This document shows positions 10,554-18,254 of a stretch of DNA of 64,000 nt, piece after piece. The number at the start of each line of letters is the position of its first letter. Position 1 is the first letter of the stretch. Location: NCBI GenBank assembly GCA_037783415.1, contig JAZGTN010000054.1, positions 806,001-870,000 of the forward strand, given 5' to 3'. The position numbers and the translations under genes are program-made. The stretch comes from Leptasterias polaris (lineage: Eukaryota > Echinodermata > Asteroidea > Forcipulatida > Asteriidae). A model generated the notes under the pieces. It did not search any database, was not told where the DNA came from, and saw only the letters and a program-made list of their open reading frames with translations.

Positions 10554-10854
10554 GTTGGTTTTATTTGAATATTGTTTTGCTTTCTTAAAAAGTGTAGCGG
10601 AAATACGTTGTTCGAACGTGGTAATTTGTTCAATTTTGTAGATACAATTCCATATCCAACCACCAAGGAATGTACCTTGTTGAGATGTATAATGCCAGCG
10701 TATTGGGCTATAGACAGTGGTCATGTATGGTATTCTTTCCATTACTAATAATTCGTTGAATTTCTAAAGCGTAGCATAGAACGTTGTGTATGTTCTATGT
10801 GGGACATTATTGTTAACACTGAATGTGCCGTGTTTTAACATTCTATGTATATAG
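10554..10854 (+). other. Predicted spliceosomal-type intron in Ngaro gag (301 bp)
   Basis: It starts GTTGGT at 10554 and ends TATAG at 10854. Removing it joins a phase-1 codon exactly (exon 1 ends in a lone G, exon 2 starts GA) and keeps the frame open from the ATG at 10142 to the knuckle. Introns have been reported in DIRS-order elements, so this is plausible for the family. Confidence 0.65.
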
Positions 10855-11222
10855 GATGGGGCGCCGTAGAGGAATACATGAGCGATGAACTGGCAGACGA
10901 CTCCGAGGACGAGAAGCGTATTCGCTCGGCTCAGTCACGGGCAATGGCAAAGCGCAAGAAAACCAAGGCTGGATTACGGCAGAGGCCATACCAGCAGAGC
11001 AGACGGCATGTGTCTGAGTCTCCGGTTAACCCAGATAGTCTTTTTCGTGGCTATTGTAACCAAAATAGATCAGCGTCTTGCACCCCTTACGGCGCAGGTT
11101 ATAGATCAGGTCCAAAACCCAACGACGTCCGTTTCAAGTGTGGTAAACCAGGGCATTGGAGAAAGAACTGCCCAGGGATTCAACATTCCATCGGCGGAAA
11201 AGACGCCAGCGGTCAGCGATGA
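10855..11222 (+). CDS. Ngaro gag-like ORF1, exon 2 with zinc knuckle
   Basis: An acidic start (EEYMSDELADDSEDEK) is followed by a basic stretch and a zinc-knuckle relic FKCGKPGHWRKNCP near 11138-11180. The residue at the first cysteine position is Arg (CGT), so one of the four ligands is missing, by mutation or as a family trait. The frame stops at 11220-11222. The RT ORF overlaps in the +1 frame from 10885. Confidence 0.75.
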
Positions 11223-13221
11223 TTCTACATCATCACGAACTTTGACACATATGGGGCATCCTCAGGAATGCAACGAGTATGATAAGTTACTTGCTTATTC
11301 AGACAATTATTTTGATTATGAGCAGGGATCTGCAGAGCCAATTGTGAAGGGACGGTTAAAAAATTCCTTAAATTTTTGGAATAAAATAAATGCTAATCCC
11401 GAAGTGCTGGATGTTATCCAATCAGAAACGCCTCCACCTAGGCAATTAAGGAATAATAAATCTGCATTGGCCCATTCAGAATTCGTTACGGAAGCTATCT
11501 TGGACCTCCTAAACAAAAACCTCATCTCGGAATGTAACTCTCCCCCAACTGTGGTTAATCCATTAACCGTTTCGATTCAGAGTTCTGGCAAGAAGAGGTT
11601 GATATTAGATCTAAGATATGTTAATCAATTCGTTTGGAAAGACAAAATCAAGTTTGAAGATTGGAATGAAGCTTTGAAATATTTTTGCAAAGGTGATTTT
11701 ATGTTCAGTTTCGACCTTAAATCTGGGTATCACCACATTGACATTTTCCATGAACACAGGACGTTCTTGGGATTTTCGTGGAATTTTCGAGGAGCTAGCA
11801 AATTTTTTTCATTTAATGTTTTACCGTTTGGTTTGAGCACAGCTCCTTACATTTTCACCAAGGTGTTGAGACCTTTGGTGTCACATTGGAGACGTACAGG
11901 TATGTTCATTGTAGTTTACTTGGATGATGGATGGGGAAGAGAGGCAACTAAAACTAGTTGTGCCAAAACCGCAGAATTGATCAAAGCAGACCTACTGGCT
12001 GCCGGTTTAGTGCCAAACAAGGACAAGTCTGTTTGGGTCCCAACACAAAAACTAGACTGGTTGGGTCTTACTTGGGACTCCCAAGAAAGCTCTATTGCTG
12101 CAACAAGTCGGCGAGTTGTCGACACATTGGAATCGATTCAAAGAATCATTGAAGCGTTACCTAGTGTCACAGCCAGAAAGCTCGCCTCAATTACCGGCAA
12201 GATAATTTCATTCTCTTGCGTTGTCGGAAATGTCTCGCAGCTCAAGTCTAGGTACTTGCACATGGAGATTTCCAAAAGAAAACATTGGGATTACCAGTTT
12301 TCTTTGTCCAATAACAAAGTACTTGAGGAAATCTTTTTCTGGAAATCAGAGTTGCCTGAACTTAACAAACGTTTCATTTTTGATTATTCTGTTCCCCAAA
12401 TATTGGTGTATACCGATGCAAGTAATACAGGATGTGGTGCTTGGGCTATTGCATCTTCAGCAAAGATGGAGTTCCAACAAAATTGGTCTGTGGAAGAGAG
12501 AGGTAAAAGTTCTACATGGCGTGAATTAAAAGGGGCATCCCTGGCAATCAAAACGTTTGCTAATGTTCTTAAAGGTAAAAATCTTATCCTATACACAGAT
12601 AACAAAGGTGTAGTGGCCGTGGTATCTAAAGGCAGTATGGTGGAAGAACTGCAAGATCTGAGTTTAGAACTCTTTCGGTTTTGTAAATCAAATGTAATAA
12701 ACTTGAAAACTCAGTGGATCTCGAGAAATCAAAACGTAGAGGCAGATTTCCTAAGCAGACAAGAAGATTTGGATGACTGGGGTGTATCCAACGAGTTTTT
12801 CAAATTTGTGGATGGAATGTGGGGCCCACATTCGGTAGACAGATTTGCAAATGGGTATAATGCAAAGTTACCAGTTTTCAATTCGAAATACGACACCCAG
12901 TATTCGAGTCATGTGAATTGCTTCACACTCGATTGGGCCAAGGATAACAATTGGTTAGTGCCCCCAATCGACTTGATATGTGACGTCTTAAGACACGTAA
13001 AGACATGCAAGGCCAGAGGAACCTTGGTGGTTCCGGAGTGGCCATCGGCAGTATTTTGGCCACTGATGTTTACTCAATCGGGCCATTTTAAAGACTTGGT
13101 TGTTGAAACAATGAGGTTTGAAGATCCTACAAACATTTTCGTGCAAGGTCATAATAAGCAAGCAATATTTGGAACAGAGAAAATGAAGAGTGCAGTTCTG
13201 TGTGCGAGACTGCAGGGTTGA
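10885..13221 (+). CDS. Ngaro reverse transcriptase - RNase H (778 aa)
   Basis: The ORF opens at an ATG within gag exon 2 in a different frame; recognisable RT begins near residue 190. Blocks seen: RLILDLRYVNQF, FSFDLKSGYHHIDI, LPFGLSTAPYIFTKVL and catalytic YLDD (Tyr345, Asp347-348). RNase H follows, with VYTDASNTGCGAW, a Glu in WRELKGASLAI, LYTDNKGVV and NQNVEADFLSR supplying the four acidic residues. The C-terminal segment (WGPHSVDRFANGYNAKLPVF) is typical of DIRS-order elements. There are no internal stops. Translation probably depends on frameshifting or splicing from gag, which is not resolved here. Confidence 0.93.
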   Translation: MNWQTTPRTRSVFARLSHGQWQSARKPRLDYGRGHTSRADGMCLSLRLTQIVFFVAIVTKIDQRLAPLTAQVIDQVQNPTTSVSSVVNQGIGERTAQGFNIPSAEKTPAVSDDSTSSRTLTHMGHPQECNEYDKLLAYSDNYFDYEQGSAEPIVKGRLKNSLNFWNKINANPEVLDVIQSETPPPRQLRNNKSALAHSEFVTEAILDLLNKNLISECNSPPTVVNPLTVSIQSSGKKRLILDLRYVNQFVWKDKIKFEDWNEALKYFCKGDFMFSFDLKSGYHHIDIFHEHRTFLGFSWNFRGASKFFSFNVLPFGLSTAPYIFTKVLRPLVSHWRRTGMFIVVYLDDGWGREATKTSCAKTAELIKADLLAAGLVPNKDKSVWVPTQKLDWLGLTWDSQESSIAATSRRVVDTLESIQRIIEALPSVTARKLASITGKIISFSCVVGNVSQLKSRYLHMEISKRKHWDYQFSLSNNKVLEEIFFWKSELPELNKRFIFDYSVPQILVYTDASNTGCGAWAIASSAKMEFQQNWSVEERGKSSTWRELKGASLAIKTFANVLKGKNLILYTDNKGVVAVVSKGSMVEELQDLSLELFRFCKSNVINLKTQWISRNQNVEADFLSRQEDLDDWGVSNEFFKFVDGMWGPHSVDRFANGYNAKLPVFNSKYDTQYSSHVNCFTLDWAKDNNWLVPPIDLICDVLRHVKTCKARGTLVVPEWPSAVFWPLMFTQSGHFKDLVVETMRFEDPTNIFVQGHNKQAIFGTEKMKSAVLCARLQG

Positions 13222-13353
13222 ATGCTTAAAATTGTTTGTGCCGTATGGCAATACGTAGAGTGATAATACCGAATGGTAGCTCTCACGTCAAGTCGCATGA
13301 CAGTAAATAGTGAAACCAAACCGCATATATTACAGAACATAATTGTTTTCACA

Positions 13354-13475
13354 CTGCCGCATGGTACTTACTGCAATGATGCAGACTTGGCATGAAAATT
13401 GGTATGTTTCCATATTGCCGCGTGGCACTCGGTAACTGCAATGATGCAGACTTGGCATGAAAATTGGCAGGAGAA
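13354..13475 (+). repeat. Short tandem duplication between RT and recombinase ORFs
   Basis: The block CTGCAATGATGCAGACTTGG plus its AT-rich flank occurs twice (near 13371 and 13436) within the presumed second intron or spacer of the element. No function is evident. Confidence 0.7.
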
Positions 13476-13577
13476 TTCATAAAATACATGTTTAAGATGC
13501 CACATAATTTTGTAATAAGTTTTTAATTATTACCCATTCAATGTTAATATTACAGACTTCCAGAATATCGACGCACA

Positions 13578-14513
13578 ATGGACCGTGTTATGAAAGCCTC
13601 TAGAGCACCCAACACATTACGGAAATATGAGAGACACTTTGCCGAATGGCAGTCATGGTGCCAAATTCACGGTTTACCGCACATCCCAGCCAAGACGGAT
13701 GACATAGCAAGATTCTTTATGGAACTGTTTACATCAAATGCACCTTATAGTAAGATTGAAGGTCTGTTTTATAGCATAAAATGGTATCATGATTGTACTT
13801 CATACATCACCACAAACCCTTGCGATGCAAAATTTCTCCGTCTCGCTTTGGAAGGATTGAAGCGACTTACTGCTAAGCCCACATGTCCTAAAGACCCAGT
13901 TACAACGGAAATTTTAACAAAAATTGTGGATAAGTTTGGTGTGTCCAATAACCTGCTGCACGCTCGTCTATGTGCAATGTGCTTACTATCCTTTGCGGGT
14001 TTCTTTAGAAACGATGAACTTATCAACATAAGAGAATGTGATCTGGACATCCATCCTTCATTTGTTAGAATATTCATTGCTAAAAGCAAAACAGATCAAC
14101 TTAAAGAAGGTTCGTGGGTTTATATTGCCAAGACCGGTTCGACGCTTTGTCCTGTCAAAGCGTTATCAAAATATATTGACTTAGCAGGAATAACTGACTT
14201 CACAGATAAGTTTCTGTTTAGACCGATGATATTTGTTAAATCTGTTCAAACTCACAGGCTAAGAAATGGTCAACTTTCATATACCAGATGTAGGGAGACT
14301 TTCAAGGATGCACTCGAACAAGTCGGTGTCGACTCTAAGCGATTTGGGTTACATAGCTTACGCTCGGGCGGAGCCACAGCAGCCGCTGCCTTAGGAGTGC
14401 CTGACAGACTGTTTAAGAAACACGGAAGATGGCGATCAGAAAATGCTAAGGATGGATACGTTAAGGAGTCGGTAGAGACTCGGCTTGCTGTATCACTTAA
14501 TTTAGGTTTGTAA
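13578..14513 (+). CDS. Ngaro tyrosine recombinase (311 aa)
   Basis: Integrase of the phage-lambda/Cre superfamily, which would integrate a circular DNA intermediate without the staggered cuts made by DDE integrases. An N-terminal helical core-binding part (MDRVMKASRAPNTLRKYERH) is followed by a catalytic domain with Arg144 (GFFRNDELI), His259 and Arg262 (HSLRSGG), His282 (KKHGRW) and nucleophile Tyr294 (DGYVKES). The frame continues upstream of the ATG to an AG at 13555-13556 (AATATTACAG), so the protein may be made from a spliced RNA joined to the RT ORF; the donor was not resolved. The TAA core at both borders fits this enzyme. Confidence 0.93.
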   Translation: MDRVMKASRAPNTLRKYERHFAEWQSWCQIHGLPHIPAKTDDIARFFMELFTSNAPYSKIEGLFYSIKWYHDCTSYITTNPCDAKFLRLALEGLKRLTAKPTCPKDPVTTEILTKIVDKFGVSNNLLHARLCAMCLLSFAGFFRNDELINIRECDLDIHPSFVRIFIAKSKTDQLKEGSWVYIAKTGSTLCPVKALSKYIDLAGITDFTDKFLFRPMIFVKSVQTHRLRNGQLSYTRCRETFKDALEQVGVDSKRFGLHSLRSGGATAAAALGVPDRLFKKHGRWRSENAKDGYVKESVETRLAVSLNLGL

Positions 14514-14692
14514 ATATAAAATTAATTAAATTTCATTTGAGTGAGACAAGCTCGTTAAGCCCTTGTATTATAGCATCACCAGGAAACATGGTCGATACAA
14601 GTTGATATGGTAAAATAAACAAGAATTAAAACTGCACAATTATCAGTTTGTTATGCTTCTCCCGTTCTTTGTTACTTGAGGAGGCGGATGTA

Positions 14693-14833
14693 AGATGTCC
14701 GCCTGTAGCTCGTCGCCGAAGAACGATGTTACCCCATTGTTGGTGCATTTAACATGTTCTTTCTTGCAGGTTAGGGAGCGGCGTGGCGCGATAGAAAATA
14801 ATTTATTCACGGTTGAGCCCGCGAATTAGTGAA
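14693..14833 (+). repeat. Ngaro split direct repeat B1
   Basis: 141 bp, identical by eye to 15279-15419. Separated from A2 only by TAA, so this junction has the sequence a closed circle would have. Confidence 0.93.
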
Positions 14834-14836
14834 TAA

Positions 14837-14971
14837 TGACCTTTTCTATCGTTAGCCATGAGGGCGCACTTGCGCATTACGCAACGGTGTGAGGGTTGAG
14901 TGGACGCCGTAAGGGCGTGGTTGTCATTGATCGTTTTCAGCGCAGCTACAACGGACGTGTACGTTTTATTT
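14837..14971 (+). repeat. Ngaro split direct repeat A2
   Basis: 135 bp, identical by eye to A1. A roughly 307-bp unique spacer (14972-15278) without a clear ORF lies between it and B2. Confidence 0.93.
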
Positions 14972-15278
14972 TTTGGGAACAATACAAACCTCAAGACGAG
15001 TGATAAGTCATGTGTAAAGGAACTAATTTCGTGGCATTATATTCCTTGTTGTTGACTGCAAGTATGTTTACAAAAATGATTGACTGAAAATTTTTACTTT
15101 CAAATTGAATAACCTTTATCTGTATAGAGATTTCAGGTTTCAGTTGCCAGTGATCCTGTGAAAGATGATCGATAAGCAGAGGAAATGTCTGCTGCGCGCA
15201 CAGCGCGTCTCAAAGGTTTGTGTCACCTACGACAGGTATGTCCACTAGTCCTAGGCTTAGCATTAGCCTAGAGTAGCC

Positions 15279-15419
15279 AGATGTCCGCCTGTAGCTCGTC
15301 GCCGAAGAACGATGTTACCCCATTGTTGGTGCATTTAACATGTTCTTTCTTGCAGGTTAGGGAGCGGCGTGGCGCGATAGAAAATAATTTATTCACGGTT
15401 GAGCCCGCGAATTAGTGAA
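15279..15419 (+). repeat. Ngaro split direct repeat B2, right end of the element
   Basis: 141 bp, identical to B1. Followed at 15420 by TAAGGAAC, which continues the interrupted duplicated exon. Confidence 0.93.
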
Positions 15420-15422
15420 TAA

Positions 15423-15690
15423 GGAACAAAGATCACCTGAAACATGGAAAACATTCAGACAATTGTAAAGAAAACCTTGACATCAGTACCATGGAAGTAC
15501 AAAGCATTAGTAAACGTCACTGGAATATTAACTATAATTGTTTGTGTTTTTGGTTTCTGTCGACCAGCACACAATTGAATTTTAAAAAGGAATTTGACCA
15601 ATATTTTCTAGATTGTATTTCGCTTCAATCTTTGGTGGTCATTCTGCAAAACATAAAAGTGCCACTATGGTTCAGCAGATAAGAACATGG
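15423..15690 (-). pseudogene. Duplicated membrane exon, 5' half and intron flank (right of the Ngaro insertion)
   Basis: It matches 9551-9800 (GGAACAAAGATCACCTGAAA, the acceptor region, CAGTACCATGGAAGTACAAA and flanking intron blocks such as CCAGCACACAAT and TGGTCATTCT). Together with 9936-9992 it forms the second, interrupted copy of a tandem duplication. Confidence 0.8.
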
Positions 15691-16103
15691 TCCTACCTCC
15701 ATGATAAGAAGTAAAACTAATTGCTATCGTTTAATATTAATTATTTTGAGCACAGAGAGCCCAAATCATAGTTTGCTTCCTACCTCCATGGTTCTATCGA
15801 CCAACAGAAACATACATGAACTCGAAATTGGTCTTCAGAGACGAACAATCACGTTGTCTCTTGCTATTTTATATCTTGATGAAATTATGTTATGTTTGTT
15901 CTCTATCTAGTAGCCTTTGTATGAGAACGTAAAATGAATAAAGTGAGGACGTTGTGTGTAAAAGGCGGTGAACATCGTTAACAAAATGAAGCCCAACGTT
16001 TAATATAGCCACATACTCCCCGTTCATTTCACACGACGACATCGTCGTGTAAAAAATTGCAAGCCTATCCAAAATTTTACTACATAAGATTGGATTCACT
16101 TAC

Positions 16104-16175
16104 CTTTTAAAATCTGAAAAATGATCTCCAGGTTTCCGCCGAGTGTCCCGATTAAAAACTTGTGTGATTATGATT
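16104..16175 (-). CDS. Candidate 5' exon of the minus-strand membrane-protein gene
   Basis: On the minus strand a strong donor (AAAAG then GTAAGTG, cut at 16104/16103) ends a stretch readable as KFLIGTLGGNLEIIFQILK, hydrophobic and coding-like. An in-frame stop lies shortly upstream and no ATG is visible, so this may be 5' UTR or an internal exon with an unseen acceptor. Link to the exon at 9454 is by strand and order only. Confidence 0.35.
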
Positions 16176-16194
16176 GATAATTCGTTCGGATTTT

Positions 16195-16345
16195 ACGTTT
16201 AACGTTCACGTTTTTAACGAGCACTCGGTACAGCTAGTCGGTCTAAGCATGCAATGGCCGCCAACAAAGTTGAGTTAGCTGTGTGAGCTCATCACGTGAT
16301 GTAGTCCCATCATCCTGATTGGTCCATTGCCGATAAAGTTGGCGT
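16195..16345 (-). promoter_or_regulatory. Possible promoter upstream of the 16104 exon
   Basis: A less AT-rich patch with a minus-strand CCAAT box (GGACCAATC, near 16317-16325), a CACGTG E-box (near 16293) and CG-containing sequence lies just upstream of the candidate first exon. This is positional evidence only. Confidence 0.3.
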
Positions 16346-17159
16346 CCTTTTTAAATCATTCGGAGGATTAAAAAACTTTTTACAGTCTGCGGATAATTAT
16401 TGCTTTTTTTCAATCGTTTCAGACTAAAATTAAATCTTTTAGATTTATTTTTTCTTAAATCCGGTTTATGATTGAAATTTTAAATCTCTCACTATTGTCA
16501 TACAGAAGAAACATTCTCCCCACTTCCCCTTCATCTTGACTACAGATCTTGAAACGAGCCTTTGAATGACTCACAAGTACAACTATTAAGTATTATGTTT
16601 TCCATTCAATGAAGTTTATTTATTTTTCGATGGATATGCATTGAAACTCCAGAATGTGTACTAGATACACATGTATACATTTTTTTTTAAATAGTCACTA
16701 ACTGAACTGATAGTTTAAAAGACTATCACTAACAATTCAAAAATAAATTTTATCAAACTACGCCTGCTTGCTACCTTTGTGTGGTGCCGATAACTGAAGC
16801 AACATCATTTGTCATGATTATGATAAGGGCATAAGAACCTACAGTTTACACGATGTGCAATTTATGTTGAATTTGTTTTGCTGTTCACATTGTATTTCTT
16901 TGAAGTATTCAACAGGATTTAAAAGTAAAATCTTGTAAAAATCGGTGTTGATTAGAGTCAAATTTATGTTGATCTTTTTCCGATCACATTTTCTCAGTTA
17001 TCAAAATTTATTAAAATCACCAAAAGAGTTCAGCAAAATACACTCGTTTTTATAGTTGATATTTACCACCAAGCCAACAAAAGGCTAACACGAAGGATAT
17101 ATGCACTGAGCAATTCATTGGACTACCGTCGAACGACGTACATTTCTGAGTCTGTTGCA

Positions 17160-17169
17160 TTATAAAAAG
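17160..17169 (+). promoter_or_regulatory. TATA-like box without an assigned gene
   Basis: TATAAAAAGC lies 50 bp before a short open stretch (17215-17415) encoding no recognisable product. The LINE at 17501 interrupts the region downstream, so a former gene here cannot be traced. Confidence 0.2.
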
Positions 17170-17492
17170 CGCAGTACGTTAACAAACGACCATTAACACG
17201 GTATAGCGCCACCAGTGGATATGACTTCAACAATCCGTTTCACGTTATGTGGATGTATACACTGTCTTCGTGGCGCAGAATGTGTGCTAGTGTATCGTGT
17301 ATACACAGGTTACATGCAGGACCCTGTGCAGGACTGGGTGAACAGGCCGGAAGTGGAGCAGCCAGCCGCGTGGTGTACTGGAACGCAACAGACGGCTACC
17401 GTGCCACTGGGTTAGATACGGTTTTACGTGTCTCAGTAGAAGATCTTTTCACGTGCTTTTAATGCGGGTCAATATATAGGCCTACGTTGCCC

Positions 17493-17500
17493 TTAACACC
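17493..17500 (+). repeat. LINE target-site duplication, left copy
   Basis: TTAACACC, repeated at 22127-22134 immediately after the (ATT)n tail. Confidence 0.8.
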
Positions 17501-17811
17501 CGATTTCGACCAGAAAGTAAGGTCAAACTAGTATCGTCTCTGTGTAAAAGTTTGAGAAGGCACAATATCCTACAACCTGGTGTAAAAATTTCGATTCAAG
17601 TACGAGAAGTTCTTTAGATATAAATTATTGAAATTTCAACTTCCGTTTTGGACCGGAAGTCAAGATAAAATTGGGTCACTCTTTGTGAATTGTTTGTCGG
17701 GTTTTCCAAGACCTGTCCGATGATGTATAGAATGTACAAATCCATTCAGCAGTTTTCGAGTTATGATTTTTTGAAATATTAAACTTTGATTTACTGTATT
17801 TCGACACCTGA

Positions 17812-17830
17812 TGACGTCATCATGACGTCA
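17812..17830 (+). promoter_or_regulatory. Two CRE-type palindromes in the LINE 5' UTR
   Basis: TGACGTCA occurs at 17812-17819 and again at 17823-17830. This octamer is the consensus CREB/ATF site. Two copies 11 bp apart in the internal-promoter region of a full-length LINE suggest a role in its transcription. Confidence 0.5.
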
Positions 17831-18254
17831 CTCCAGCGGTGTCTTCTACAAGTAACGATCTAACTACATGTGAAGTTTGAAGTTTGTGTGAGCTTCGGAA
17901 GTGTGCGTTTTTTTGCGGACGATCGCGGGGGATAAGCAGAAGAAGTATTTTTAAAAAAACGTACAAAAACAAGAGGTGTTCCGGGCGGATTGCCCGAACG
18001 AAATCGAGGGCGCTGTTCTGTAGCTGCCACTTCTATTTTCTCTGCCAGTGCTTGCTTATTTTTATCCGTTTTATCCTTGCTGAGTTTTTGGCATCGTCTT
18101 TTTATTTATTGTTGACGTGTTTGGTAAGCTTTCTGTGCTTATTTGTGATATATTTTGGTGCTTTATCCGACAAGTATTGCTTGTTATTTTGATGTTTTTT
18201 GATGTGTTTTTTATCTCTGGTCGAGTTCACATTTTGTAATAACGTGTGTTCACC

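Larger units (their letters stand above)
9996..15419 (+). mobile_element. Ngaro-type (DIRS order) tyrosine-recombinase retrotransposon, apparently intact
   Basis: The structure is A1 - gag - RT/RNase H - tyrosine recombinase - B1 - A2 - spacer - B2. A1 (9996-10130) and A2 (14837-14971) are 135 bp and identical by eye; B1 (14693-14833) and B2 (15279-15419) are 141 bp and identical. These split direct repeats are the hallmark of Ngaro/PAT-like elements. A TAA lies at the left border (9993-9995), at the B1/A2 junction (14834-14836) and at the right border (15420-15422), as expected if a circular intermediate recombined at a 3-bp core. There is no integrase or LTR. All three coding regions look open, which suggests a young, possibly active copy. 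Confidence 0.93.

Noticed and set aside
17215..17462. Short gene downstream of the TATA-like box
   Set aside because: No recognised domain, no splice sites, two overlapping frames equally open.
17884..18192. LINE ORF1
   Set aside because: Open stretch without ATG at its start and with a hydrophobic, low-complexity translation; no RNA-binding or zinc-knuckle motif.
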